A stretch of 64,000 bases of DNA from contig OY756963.1 in NCBI GenBank assembly GCA_963580455.1, positions 15,147,555 through 15,211,554 on the forward strand, in the 5' to 3' direction. Of this stretch, positions 21,329 to 33,069 are shown in pieces; the stretch's first letter is position 1, and each line of letters starts with the position of its first letter. The stretch is from Euonymus europaeus (taxonomy: Eukaryota > Streptophyta > Magnoliopsida > Celastrales > Celastraceae). The translations under genes and the position numbers were made by a program. The notes beneath the pieces were generated by a model. The model was not told where the DNA came from and searched no databases. It saw only the letters and a program-made list of their open reading frames with translations.

Positions 21329-22444
21329 AATTCCTGCAAAATTAAATAATTTTCTTCCATTAGCATAGCAGGAAATATATATATATATATATTTGTTTTT
21401 TTTCTACCACGCCTAGGCTCGAATGGACCGGCGCTTGGGCGGTCCATCTTCCTCACCCGTGGCTGCCATGGCAGCCACATTCTTTCCTTTTTTCAACCAT
21501 GTTTCTTCTAACATTGCACACCCACAGAAATTCCAGTAGTGATTTATCAACAAATCAAAAGTAGACAACCTATGGCAAGCCCTAAATCACTAACACCCAA
21601 GAAAATTTCTTTTTGTTTCACCCCCAATCCCATTTACTTCTTTCTCTCTCTTTGTTCAAACTCAAAGTAGATCCAACAACCCAATAAATCACAAAACAAA
21701 GAAGAGAAATGAAAAGTTACTAACCTTGAGCGCTTAGATCTCCGCTTAGGCGGTGGAGTTGGGGTGGGCGGCTAAAGGGGAGAGGTGGGCGTGTGTGTGT
21801 GTGTGTGACAAAGAGGGATGAGGGTTTTAAGAATGCTCGAACCGCCTAGGCGTGTAGGAAATGAGCCTAGGCGGTTTTTTTTTTTTTTTTTAGGTGGAGC
21901 GCCTAGGAGCTGCCATTTTTTGTTGTGCATGGGCGCCTAGGCGTGTATAAAATGCGCCTAGGCGCTGCTCTAGAAAGAGCAGTTTTCTCGAATTTTTCCA
22001 TTCACCCCTGTTCCGTGCGTGGCCCGTACCGCCTAGGCGTGTATAAAACACGCCCGGGACAGCGTGCTCCTCTGTATCAGGCATCCAACTCCACTACTTC
22101 CACATAACACCCAGAAAATTCAGCACACATTAAATTCTTCACCGAAAACAAATTCCAGCAAGCTCAGAAACACATAACACCTTCTAAAGAGATGGAACAA
22201 TAAAGCACCTAAGGATACAAAAAGGATATCACATCTCGGGTTGCGTCCCAAGCAGCGCTAAGTTTAGGGTCTTCGGCCAGATGTAGCTGCACCTACAAAA
22301 TAAAAGAGGTTGCATCAAAACTTAACAATTTTGAAAACACTACCACCCCTCAATTTAAGAACATGCATAGTCCTCAATGCATCAAAACTAGGGATGGGCA
22401 TAAAGTTAAACACCAAGAACAAGGACACGAGACATCCTGGAAAA
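21329..22444 (-). other. Athila region between integrase and extra ORF, with an LTR-like duplication
   Basis: Mostly non-coding. At about 21920-22060 it repeats a stretch of the LTR: the CCTAGGCG palindromes, a CTCTAGAAAGAGCAG segment, CACCCCTGTTCCGTGCGTGG and the CCGCCTAGGCGTGTATAAA box, with changes. A second set of CCTAGGCG copies is at 21840-21875 next to poly-T, and a (GT)n run is near 21789-21808. Confidence 0.65.
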
Positions 22445-23581
22445 TCATTGTGATGGAGAGTCTTCAAGGCGAAGCTTATTTTTCTCCATATCAAAGGTAG
22501 TCTCAAAATATGGTTTGAGACGGTGACCATTAACCTCTTGCTCAAAACCAGTGCGGGGATCTTTGATACACACAGAGCCATGGGGATGAACGTTTAGGAC
22601 CTCATAAGGCCCACTCCATCTCGAACGAAGCTTTCCCGGAAACAATCGAAGACGAGCATTAAAGAGCAATACCCTCTGGCCAGGTTCGAATACTTTCCTA
22701 GATATATGTCGATCATGGAATATCTTGGTTTTTTCTTTGTAAATTCTGGCATTCTCATAGGATTCATTCCGGAGTTCATCGAGCTCATTAAGTTGGAGCT
22801 TCCGCAATTCACCGGCGTCATGAAGGTCAAAAGTAAGAGCCTTAATGGCCCAATATGCTCTATGTTGCAATTCCACTGGAAGATGACACGGTATGCCATA
22901 GACCAACCAGTAAGGAGACATGCCAATGGGAGTCTTGAAGGCTGTCCGATAGGCCCAGAGCGCATCATTGAGTTTAATGCTCCAATCTTTCCTATTTGAA
23001 GAGACAGTCTTTTCAAGAATATGTTTGAGCTCTCGATTCGAAATCTCTACTTGGCCACTCGTTTGAGGGTGGTAAGCGGTAGCAACCTTATGAGTGACCC
23101 CACACTTTTTCATTAGCTTCTCGAAAGGCTTATTGCAAAAATGGGATCCACCATCACTGATAATAGCCCTCGGTGTGCCAAACCTTGCAAAGATCATATC
23201 CTTCAGAAAATTCAGAACTATTTTATGATCATTGGTTCGACATGGGATTGCTTCCACCCATTTACTCACATAGTCAACCGCCACTAGAATATAGAGATGG
23301 CCAGAAGAAGGAGGGAAAGGCCCCATGAAATCAATACCCCAAACATCAAACAATTCCACCACCAATATATTTTGTAGAGGCATCTGATCTCTAGAAGAAA
23401 TATTACCTGTGCGTTGGCATCGATAACAAGTGGTGTAATAAGCATGAGCATCTTTAAATAGGGTTGGCCAAAAGAACCCACACTGAAGAACCTTTGCTGC
23501 TGTCTTCTTTCCTCCAAAATGGCCTCCACATACATGAGCATGACAAAAATGCAAAATACTCTCCATTTCAGGTTCCGGCAC
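22445..23581 (-). pseudogene. Athila integrase segment of gag-pol
   Basis: The last 378 residues of gag-pol. The zinc-binding HHCC region is at residues 8-55 ([20 protein letters not shown]). The DDE core follows: D in [13 protein letters not shown] in [11 protein letters not shown], and E in [16 protein letters not shown]. The C-terminal [18 protein letters not shown] block is the usual gypsy integrase end. The catalytic residues look intact. It shares the frame of the upstream RNase H segment but is cut off by a TGA at 23585-23587, so it would not be made as part of the polyprotein. Confidence 0.92.
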
Positions 23582-23584
23582 ACA

Positions 23585-24037
23585 TCATCGAATAATTTGA
23601 TCAGGGCAAGACTTGAAAAGATATGGTTCATCCCAAAAATAATATTTGAGGGTGGAGAAGAACTTATCTTTAGCTTGTTTGGTCATGCCAGAAGGTAGTA
23701 GACGTGTCGCCAGATAGTTTACAATATCTGCATACCATGGAGTGTCTTCAACAACAAAAAGCTGCTCATCGGGAAAATTCTCATTAAAGTCCAGGTCTTT
23801 TGATTCACCCTCTTTGACGGCTAACTGCGAAAGATGATCAGCCACCACATTCTCACAACCCTTTTTATCCCGAATCTCCAAATCAAATTCCTGCAGGAGA
23901 AGTACCCATCGGATCAATCTGGGTTTAGAGTCTTTCTTGGTCAGTAAATACCGCAAGGCCGCATGATCAGAATATACAATCACCTTGGAACAAGTAAGAT
24001 AAGAGCGAAATTTATCCAAGGCAAACACGATGGCCAA
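23585..24037 (-). pseudogene. Athila RNase H segment of gag-pol
   Basis: A 150-residue open segment in the same frame as RT and integrase. It holds the RNase H block typical of gypsy elements ([20 protein letters not shown], then [21 protein letters not shown] and VVADHLSQL), with the acidic YSDH residue kept. It is separated from RT by an in-frame TAA (24041-24043) and from integrase by TGA (23585-23587). Confidence 0.92.
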
Positions 24038-24040
24038 TAA

Positions 24041-26563
24041 TTATTTCTCAGTGGTGGAATAATTTACTTGAGCATCATTGAGAGTCTGGCTGGCATAGTA
24101 AATGACATGGGACTTCTTGTCCACTCGTTGCCCAAGCACTGCCCCAATAGCATAGTCTGAAGAATCGCACATGATTTCAAAGGGCAAAGAAAAATCCGGA
24201 GGCATCATAATGGGAGCAGAAGTGAGCTTTTCCTTCAAGGCATCAAAGGCCTTTAAACACTCAGCATTAAATTCAAAATTTGCATCTTTCGCTAACAAAG
24301 CACATAAGGGTCTGGAAATTTTTGAAAAATCCATAATAAACCGCCTATAGAACCCAGCATGGCCTAGGAAGGAACGAATACCTTTCACATTAGTGGGCGG
24401 TGGCAACTTGGAAATGAGATCAACCTTTGCTCTGTCCACCTCAATGCCATCTTTAGAAATGATATGGCCCAAGGCATTACCCTTCTTAACCATAAAGTGA
24501 CACTTCTCCCAATTCAGTATAAGATTTGTCTCCTTATAGTGCTGTAGAACTAGAGTCAGATTGTGGAGGCAGTGATCAAAATTAGACCCAAAGACAGAAA
24601 AGTCATCCATGAACACTTCAATAAATCTTTCCACCATATCTGAAAAATTGCTCATCATACATCTTTGGAAAGTAGCTGGAGCATTGCATAACCCAAACGG
24701 CATCCGTCGATAAGCAAAGGTCCCAAATGGACATGTGAATGTCGTCTTCTCATGATCTTCTGGGGCAATCGCAATTTGATTGTACCCTGAATATCCATCT
24801 AAGAAACAGTAATACCTATGTCCTGCAAGTCGCTCGAACATCTGATCAATAAATGGAAGAGGAAAGTGATCTTTCCGTGTAGATGTATTCAACTTACGGT
24901 AGTCAATGCAGACTCGCCAACCCGTGACCTTCCTAGTAGAAATAAGCTCATTGTTGTCATTTTTCACAACTGTGATTCCTGACTTCTTTGGAACTACCTG
25001 AACAGGGCTCACCCACTTAGAATCCGAAATAGGGTAGATAATTCCCACATCTAGCAATTTCAGAATTTCAGCCTGAACCACCTCTTTCATAGTCGGATTC
25101 AAACGCCTCTGACCTTCTCTACTAGGCTTTGCTCCATCATCTAATAAGATTCGATGCATGCACATAAATGGACTGATTCCCTTGATATCGGCTATTGTCC
25201 AGCCAATTGCAGTTTTATGCTCTCTAAGAACACGCAATAATTTTTCCTCTTCCGCATGAGTCAATTCAGAAGCAATAATAATAGGAAGAGTATTAGCATT
25301 ACCCAAGTAAGCATACTGAAGATGCGGAGGAAGTGGCTTCAACTCTAGCTCTGGTGGGCTCTCTATTGATGGTACTAACTTCTTCGTGCTCGGAGAGTCC
25401 CTCAGATTCTCAAAAGGGGGCCGCCACTGATGTTGATGTCGAGGTAAAGCTTCAAACATATGAAAGACTTCCACAGTGTCATCATTCAACATTCTCTCAG
25501 ACTCACCCACAAGAAAAGCCTCAAGCGCAGTGGTTCTATCATTTTGATATGTTTCCACGTCAGCTTTTCTTTCCACCACATCTAACCAACAGCACGTCTT
25601 CGCATCATCAGCCCGCCTCATGGCCTTGGAGAGTTTAAATTCAATAGTTTTGTCAAAAATTGTCATAGAAAGGACACCCAACTTGACATCAATAATGGTG
25701 TTAGTAGTGGCCATAAAACCCCGACCCAGAATAAGAGGCAAATCTCTCCCAGGGGTTGGCTCACCTTCCATGTCAAGTATCAAGAAATCCACAGGAATAA
25801 CAAATTCACCCACCTTCACCAAAACATCTTCAACAAAACCACAAGGATGCACAAGAGAACGGTCAGCTAGTTGCAAAGTAACCTTAGTTGGTTTCAGTTC
25901 TCCTATCTTCAGAGTAGAATAGACAGAATATGGCATGATATTAACACTAGCTCCAAGGTCCATCAAGGCCTTTTCAATTTGCTTCTCTCCAATGATGCAT
26001 GAAATAGTAAAACTCCCCGGATCCTTCAATTTAGGAGGGAGCTTCTTCTGCAATATAGCACTAGTTTCCTCGGAAAGAAAAACTTCTTCATGTTCACCAA
26101 TCTTCCTTTTGTTAGTGCACATCTCCTTTGAAAACTTGGCATAAGCTGGGATAGACTTGATCGTCTCAATAAGTGGGATATTAATCTCAACTTTCTTCAA
26201 AACTTCAAAAATATCCCGGTTGTACTTGCTCTTCTTCTTAGGTGCAAGTCGAGATGGGAACGGCACCGGTGGAACATAATCCTCCACTGGCTGCTTATCT
26301 TTTTCAACTAGGGGTTTTGTAGATACACGGGGCTCCTCCACTGTCGATTCATTATTCCCCTCATCCTCTTGCTTCTGAAACTCAATCTTGTTGTCAACCT
26401 TCTTCCCACTTCTCAAAACAGTAACAGCCTTAGCATCTTCATGTTTCGTGGGATTAACTTCAGGCTGGCTTGGGAGCTTCCCCAACTGTCGCTCACTCAA
26501 AGCAGTAGCAAGTTGACCAACTTGCATTTCCAACTTGGAGATAGACTGAGTGTAACTAGCCAC
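24041..26563 (-). pseudogene. Athila gag end, protease and reverse transcriptase
   Basis: An 840-residue open stretch, one segment of a larger gag-pol frame. The aspartic protease motif ALMDLGASVNIMP is at about residues 199-211, with Leu where Thr or Ser is usual. RT covers roughly residues 520-790: GWRVCIDYRKLN, RYYCFLDGYSGYNQI, MPFGLCNAPATFQRC, and the catalytic FMDDFSVFG near residue 660. The start of RNase H (FEIMCDSSDYAIGAVLGQ) is at its end. An upstream TAA (26570-26572) cuts it from gag and a TAA (24041-24043) ends it early. Confidence 0.93.
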
Positions 26564-26569
26564 CGTCTG

Positions 26570-27151
26570 TTACAACTGATTCATAGAATTACTCATCTCA
26601 GCTTGTGAATTTTGCATCTTCACTTGTGACTGAGCTAGTTGAGTGATCAGATTATCCATAGTAGACCTCTTTGAGTCAGGAGGTGGTGCTTGAGGTTGGC
26701 CTTGCCAGGGTTTTGGACCTTGGCTGTAGTTGTTAGAAGAGCCATAAGACAGATTCAGATGGTTCTTCCAACCCGGATTGTAGGTACGAGAGAAAGGATC
26801 ATTCTGCTGCCGATGATAATTCTGAACAGCATTCACTTCAGCTTCAGGAAAGGTGCCACTTCTAGGACACATATGGGTCGGATGGTCTGTGCCCCCACAA
26901 ATACTACATGGCTCTGCAGCTTTACTCAATAGACTCATTACAGCATCCAGTTTCCGAGCCATTGAAGCAATTTCTGTGTTGGGAGTACCAGCTTCATATG
27001 CAGTTGCTCTAGACCCACATATATCTCTACTATCCCACTGTGAAGACTTAGCAACTACATTCTCAATAATCATTGTGGCCTCAGCTGGTTCTTTAGCCAT
27101 AATGTTCCCACCAGCAGCTGCATCTAGCCTATGCCGACAGTCATCTGACAA
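26570..27151 (-). pseudogene. Athila gag, C-terminal part with zinc knuckle
   Basis: A segment of gag containing a zinc knuckle, CSICGGTDHPTHMC (CX2CX4HX4C), at about residues 81-94, which binds element RNA. It is followed by a Gln/Pro/Asn-rich stretch (YSQGPKPWQGQPQAPPPD). It lies in the same frame as the upstream gag segment, from which a TAA (27155-27157) separates it. Confidence 0.9.
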
Positions 27152-27154
27152 GTT

Positions 27155-27889
27155 TTAATAGAAATATAATATAGTCTGCCATGGCAAGAATTGATGATGT
27201 GGGCACCCAATCAACAGAGTTTTATACCTCCCCGAAGCTTGATACAGTGGTTCCCCCTTATTCTGCTTGAAATGAAATATCTGATCTCGTAATCTCTGCG
27301 TCTTAGATTGAGTATAGAATTTATGAATAAACTTGGCAGACAGCTGCTCCCAAGAAGTGATAGAAATAGCAGGCAAGGTCTTGAACCAGTTCTTCCCATC
27401 ACCTTTTAAAGAGAAAGGAAAAAGTTTGAGGCGAATAAATTCTGCTGATATCCCTTGAATCTGTTGTGTGCCACAAATCTCCAAGAAATTAGCGATATGA
27501 TCGCTAGCATCCTGATTTTCTTCTCCTGAAAAGGAAGGAAGCAAGTTAATCATATAACCTTTAATCTCGTATGACAAATTAGGTGCAATAGTTGGAAAAA
27601 CAATGCACGATTGACGAGTAGTAAATTGAGGCATAGAGAAATCCTGTATAGTGCGTGGAGCATTAGGGTTGTTGCCATTGTCATCAACTCCTTCAAGATT
27701 TTCTGCCATTTTTACTCGTTCCGGTTTGTCGCCACAAGAGATCTCACTAGATGAGCTAGATGTAGGAGAACTAGAGCGGGTGGGAGAATGCTCCCCAAGA
27801 ATTTGCTTGTCTCTCTTGTTGCGGCGTAGACGTCCCAAGTCTAAATCAATTGGAAGAATTTCCGTATCTTGCGAACACCGTCCTTGCAT
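27155..27889 (-). pseudogene. Athila gag, N-terminal part (capsid)
   Basis: A 244-residue segment from the likely gag start. After a basic and Ser-rich lead it carries the retrotransposon gag capsid domain (MINLLPSFSGEENQDASDHI, RLKLFPFSLKGDGKNWFKTL, SWEQLSAKFIHKFYTQSKT). It starts about 110 nt downstream of the primer site. A TAA at 27155-27157 ends it within a conserved QTILYFY block. The whole 27889-22445 frame has only four internal stops and no frameshift. Confidence 0.9.
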
Positions 27890-27999
27890 GAACTACAAAG
27901 AGTAAGAGAATAATGTGAGACAAACAATTATCAAGTATGACCATGCTATATAAGCAAGTATCTATGCAGACAAAACAATGGATCAAGTATAAGCTACCG

Positions 28000-28017
28000 T
28001 CCCCGGCAACGGCGCCA
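28000..28017 (-). other. Primer-binding site, tRNA-Asp
   Basis: On the minus strand it reads TGGCGCCGTTGCCGGGGA, an 18-base match to the reverse complement of the plant tRNA-Asp 3' end (TCCCCGGCAACGGCGCCA). It is six bases inside the 5' LTR. A tRNA-Asp primer is typical of Athila elements. Confidence 0.92.
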
Positions 28018-28023
28018 TAAACT

Positions 28024-29346
28024 TGTTGGGTTTAAAATACCCTACTAGCAAGTGCACTAGTCGAAGGGATAGCACAAGTAGTCAGTAGAGATCGTATCCA
28101 CAGAGACAGAGTTATAATTGATCCAATGTTTATTTGTATATATTTACAAACAATGCAAGAAATTAAAGTTCCGCTCAAGTTGATTGGGTTCACAATTTAA
28201 TAAGAATGCAAGCAAGAAAGGTAAAGTGTTTTTGGAATTTTTATATTGAAGAATGCAAATGCTAATGCAATGAGTTCAAGTAGAAGAATGAAGCACCAAG
28301 ACTTCGAAATCCACCAAGGGTCAATGATGTGCAAACACAACCAATTCACTCATACATTTATCAATCCGGGTATAACGAATCCGTACCTAAGTCGGTTTTA
28401 GCGCACTCAAGCCAATTTCCCTCATATCAATCACTAGCCATCTTATTGGTCTAGGTTGGATGTTCCTATCAACATTCTAGCCATCTTATTGGTCTAGACA
28501 TGCATAAGAATTCATGGAAGCTCAATGGAAATAGGATTCATACAAACTTGTTCCAAACCTAATGGAAACAACAATTGCAATCTAAGGTTCCAAGAAGCAT
28601 GATTAAATAGATATTTCACCATCTACAAAATCCATCAAACAAATCCATTCAACACCCTAAGTGGTGATCAAGCACAAAGAGTAAGAAGAATCCACAATAA
28701 TCATATAAACCAAAGATTTATACCCAAAAAGATTCACATATGAACAAATCAATTCATACAACCATCATTCAACCCAAGGCTTCATCCTAGCCTTGGTGAT
28801 AAAGAGTTTAGCTACACATAGAGAGAGAAAGAGACAAGCAAAGAGAGAGAAACATATTGGTAGAACCCAAAATTGGAAGAAATGCAAGCCAAGATGAAGA
28901 ATCTCTCCTTCAAGCCTTGAATCCTCCTTCTTTCCTCCGCTTTTCGCTCCCTGGAACGGCCGTTCGATAAGTTCGAAGTGTGCGTTTTTAGGGCTTTTGC
29001 GAAATAAAAGTGGTAGTTTTTAGTGCAGGGGCGCCTAGGCGTGTAGGAAATGCGCCTAGGCGCCCAACGCCTAGGCGCTTATCTAGAAGATGCAGTTTTC
29101 TGAATTTTGCATTCACCCTTGTTCCATGCATGGCCCGTACCGCCCAGGCGTGTATAAATCACGCCCAGAATAATTTGCATGCTTATTCTTGCTCTCTTCT
29201 TGCCCATATTTACCATCTTTTTTGTTCCGCACCATCAATTGCCTATCAAAATCCAAGACAATAGATAAATGTACCGAAATGATAATACCAATGAGATAAT
29301 ATAGGATTGTTATCACCAAAAACAATAGGTATATTCATACCTATCA
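28024..29346 (-). repeat. 5' LTR of the Athila element
   Basis: 1,323 bp, nearly identical to 17798-19105. It has an extra ACGCCTAGGCGC-type copy of about 16 bp near 29064 that the other LTR lacks. Half of the roughly 14 substitutions between the two lie in the short GC-rich CCTAGGCG zone, mostly transitions. The LTR would carry the promoter for the minus-strand transcript. Confidence 0.95.
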
Positions 29347-31120
29347 GTGCCCACCGGCATCAGAAACGCAGCAATCGTAACATCACACTAGCAAAGTAGC
29401 AACCATAGGCCTCAGGCCTCAACCACATGCAATCCTGACCCTAGGCCTCAGGCCATCCACTACCAGCATGCACGAATTGATAGCATCACATATAAATCTA
29501 CACACAGTTTCATATATCATCAAGTACAACCATACATCAGCATCCACCTCAACATGCAAGCACAACTGTGCCAAATGGTTATATTCTCACAACATAGATA
29601 TAGGCAGAACCGAAAGAAAGTAATGCATCAATATGTACCTACCACATGAACGTATACTCAACAATTTCACATCAACATTTATCCGGATTAACCCCTTCAG
29701 AGCATAACAACCAAAATACCATTGCAACTCAATGTAATATTGCACGGGAGCAAGCTCACCACCACCAACCACTCCTAGGATCATCCGGTTGCATGAACCC
29801 ATCACGCCCGCACCTCACAAGGCAAAGTCACTCTCGACCCTACCCTAGTGCGTTACCCCACATGGGTTTCACATGACTCGGTGGTAACAACTTTCACCTT
29901 GCCATCCTCCCATGTGGCTTTCAAGTAACCTAAAGGTTCCCGAGTCCATACCCGAGTCCCCCATGTATCTCTAATGCATTATGACATGTCATGCCAAATA
30001 GAGAAGTATATATGAATATCCTATATATTTTACATAACTACCATGATGCATGAACGGAAAATCACAATGTGTCCGTAAATGACGGAACACAAAATCGGGT
30101 CATGTAACATTCAAAAACTAGCAATATTTCACACAAAGCTCGTTTCCCCTTAGAAGCAATTAAGGCGGAAACACAAACAACGGCGACCAATGAAGAATAG
30201 AAACGCTATTTAGGCAACAATAACGAAGGTTAAATAGAAAGGTTGGAAAATCCCCTACCTCGTGTCGAGCAATTTACCACAAATCTCCAAATTCCGTTCC
30301 TAGGGTTCCGGTTTGCCCAAACCTACAATGTGGCGAAACCGAACCCTCACACGCATCAATATATCAACCACAACTCATATAAACATCAATTAAATCAATA
30401 AATTCGAAATCACTTACTTCTCTCTCTAGAAATTCTTTCCAAAATCCTCCAAACTCACTCCAAGCTCAACTCAACTCCAAAACACAAACCAATCTACATA
30501 AACATCCAAAATCAACCTATAATCAACATATCTAAAGCATAGAGCTCATCTCCCTAAGAATCAAACGAATCTAACAAAAACCTAGAATTTCAAAAACTAT
30601 GGAAAACTTACCAAAACTCCAAAATCCACCTTGAATATTCCTTGATAAGCTTCAAGAGTCTCCAATCCACAATCTCCAAGCCAATCTCTTGCCAAACTCA
30701 CCTTATCTCTTTCCTTACCTCTCTTTCTCTCTCTACACGGAAGAAACCAGAGCAAACTAAGAAGAAGAAGGAAATTTCGTGTTTTTAAGCTTGCTGGTCG
30801 GGTGGCGCTCTTCCAGCGCTCCAGCGCTGGAAGTGCACTCGGCTCTGCCCAAAATGCACACTTCCAGCGCTCCAGCGCTGGAAGGGCGCTCGAATCTGTC
30901 CCCTATTTTTTTCTATATTTTCTACTTTCACATTTACATCCGTCTCGGTCTAAGATTCGATTTGATATATTATGGGCCCGAAACGGACATGCATATCAAA
31001 AGTTATGGCCCATTTACCGAACCTAGCTCAAAACTATTTTGTTTCCATGATTCCGTACTCCACGAATCATCCGTAATTCGACTCAAAAACTAAATTTTTG
31101 GGTCGGGATTTCACAACACG

Positions 31121-31742
31121 GGATCTATGGGTTTATTTGAACAACCGATATTCTTCAGAAAATGCAACAAGGGATTTCGAGATGTCAAGGACAATCTCCA
31201 CTATAAAGCAAGATGGAAAACCTGTGACGGAATATTATGCCAAAATCAAATCCCTATGGAATGAATTGTATCAATACAAGGAGATTGATACTTGCAGTTG
31301 TGGAAAGGTTTCAAAGAATGCTATTGGAAGACATAACAAGTCAAAAATCATTCAATTCCTTATGGGACTTGACCGGTGTTATGAGCATGTGACTAACCTT
31401 ATTCTCCTCATGGATCCTCTCCCGAATGTCTCCAAGGTTCTAGCTCAAGTAAATCAGATTGAAAGAAAGCAAGTCTACCAGAACAACACCAAACCAGCTC
31501 ATAAAGAAATTTTTGAACCTATGGCAATCCAAGTGTCTGACAGAAATGCATATCAAAATAACAACTCTAGAAAGAAGAACACTAGAGAAAGGGAGAAACT
31601 ATTTTGTAAGTACCGCAAAAAGACAAATCATAATGTCGATAAATGCTTCAAATTAGTTGGGTACCCTGTAGATTATGATCAAAACAAAAGGCAAAGACAA
31701 GGGCAAGGATCTGTAATCAATGACAAAAAGAGTGTCAATTAG
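31121..31742 (+). pseudogene. copia gag, C-terminal part (after the nest)
   Basis: Gag resumes at DLWVYLNNRYSSENATRDFE and continues through IKQDGKPVTEYYAKIKSLWN, the CSCGKVSKNA stretch and FLMGLDRCYE. The zinc knuckle near 31605-31650 reads CKYRKKTNHNVDKC, so its second Cys is Arg. A TAG at 31741 ends the frame. Its first part lies at 17225-17674. Confidence 0.9.
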
Positions 31743-32610
31743 GTAGCATCTGGAGGTCAAAACAATCAAGGAAATTCGTTGACTTTGTCTGCTGCTCAAT
31801 ATCAACAGCTCTTGTCTATCATAAAGGCAAATGCACCAGGATCAACTAATTCAAATCACACTGCTTCTATTTCAGTAGTGCGAGGCAACAATTTTTTAAA
31901 TATGCACTGGTTAATTGATTCTGGAGCATCTGATCATATTGTTTGTATGCCTGAATATTTTCATATATCACATAAATTACATAATTTTTTTGTGACTCTG
32001 CCAAATGGTAAGAAACATGAGATTAGTCACATAGGTGATGTGAAGTTAAGAAATGGATTGGTGCTTAAGAGAGTACTGTGTGTTAAGGATTTTAATTTCA
32101 ACTTGATCTCAGCAAGTAAATTGGTCATGGATTAAGACAATGCATTGTTTTTTACAAAGAATTATTGCCAATTGCAGGATTTAACCACCTTGAGGAAGAG
32201 TGGGATGGGAACAATGCATAATTGATTGTATTTTCTACTTACTGAGCTGAAACCTGATGAAGGATCTTTTGGGAAGATTAACTCTGTCATGAAGGATGAT
32301 TTATGGCATAGGAGATTAGGACATCCTTCTCCTAAGGTTTCAGGAATGTTAAGGAATGATTTTGTTCAACCTTGTAAGCAATGTGATGTCTGCATAGTCT
32401 CTAAGATGAAAAGAAAATCATTTGCTCTTAGTGAGATAAAAAGCTTAGAGATATTTGATATTATCCATGTCGACATATGGGAACCAAACAATGTAATATC
32501 TATTGATGAATACAAGTATTTTATGACAATAGTGGATGATTTTTCTAGAGCTTATTGGGTATTCTTGATGAAATCAAAGGGAGAAACAAGGGATCATTTG
32601 ATATAGTTCA
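31743..32610 (+). pseudogene. copia protease, pre-integrase and integrase start
   Basis: Protease active site HWLIDSGASDHIVC is near 31904-31945, with LPNGKKHEISHIGDVKLRNG after it. A TAA at 32133 interrupts. The 32226-32606 segment has HRRLGHPSPKVSGML, a CKQCDVCIVSKMKRKSF zinc-binding stretch and the integrase core opening (IIHVDIWEP, TIVDDFSRAYWVFLM). A stop near 32604 follows. Confidence 0.9.
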
Positions 32611-33069
32611 ATAATTATTTAAAGAATCAATTTAAAAGAACCATTAAGGTTATAAGATCAGATAATGGATTGGAATTTAATATGGTGCATTTTTATAGAG
32701 AGGAAGGAATTGTTCATAAAAGAACATGCCCTTACACCCCTCAACAAAATGGAATTGTTGAGAGGAAACACCAACACGTATTAAATGTTTGGAGAGCCAT
32801 TAGGATACAAGATGGAATTCCATAAAATTTTTGGAGTTTTTGCATTTTAACCTTTGCGTTCTTAATCAACATGTTACCATCTAGGCTTTCGGATCAGAAA
32901 AAATCCATATGAGATTCTATATAATCAAAAACCATATTATAGTTCTTTAAGAGTTTTTGGGTGTTTATGTTGTGCTAAAATCCTAAGGCAAAAAGGATCA
33001 AAATTTGATGCTAAAGCTAAGGCTTATGTTTTCCTTGGATACCCTTCTAATGTCAAGGGTTATAGACTA
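32610..33069 (+). pseudogene. copia integrase core and C-terminal part
   Basis: Core blocks IKVIRSDNGLEFN near 32644-32685 and PYTPQQNGIVERKHQH near 32731-32775 keep the catalytic Asp and Glu. The frame then breaks around 32823 and 32895. LRVFGCLCCAKILRQKGSK and YVFLGYPSNVKGYR follow near 32949-33065. Confidence 0.85.

Larger units (their letters stand above)
17798..29346 (-). mobile_element. Athila-lineage Ty3/gypsy retrotransposon
   Basis: An 11.5-kb element on the minus strand with 1,308- and 1,323-bp LTRs. The perfect target duplication GTGCC is at 17793-17797 and 29347-29351. Order on its own strand: 5' LTR (right), tRNA-Asp primer site, gag, protease, RT, RNase H, integrase, an extra ORF, a long 3' non-coding region, polypurine tract, 3' LTR (left). 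The tRNA-Asp site and post-integrase extra ORF are hallmarks of the Athila lineage. The LTRs differ by about 14 substitutions (about 1.1%) and a few indels, so it is young. A solo LTR of the family is at 60833. Confidence 0.95.
17675..31115 (+). mobile_element. TGTCACGCCCC-type LTR insertion, split by an Athila element
   Basis: It begins TGTCACGCCCCG and ends GGGATTTCACA, and is bounded by a perfect 5-bp duplication ACACG at 17670-17674 and 31116-31120. Its own sequence is 17675-17797 plus 29352-31115, about 1.9 kb. No pol or gag coding was seen in it, so it is probably a solo LTR of a gypsy-type element, or a non-autonomous element. It carries two perfect GC-rich inverted repeats near its right end (30810-30833, 30861-30884). 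A relative starts at 63570. Orientation is inferred from its TGT-ACGCCCC end. Confidence 0.85.

Noticed and set aside
22706..22999. Plus-strand frames opposite the Athila pol (also 25333-25638, 25620-25922, 26853-27158)
   Set aside because: They are antisense shadows of gag-pol, whose zinc-knuckle, protease, RT and integrase motifs are unambiguous on the minus strand.
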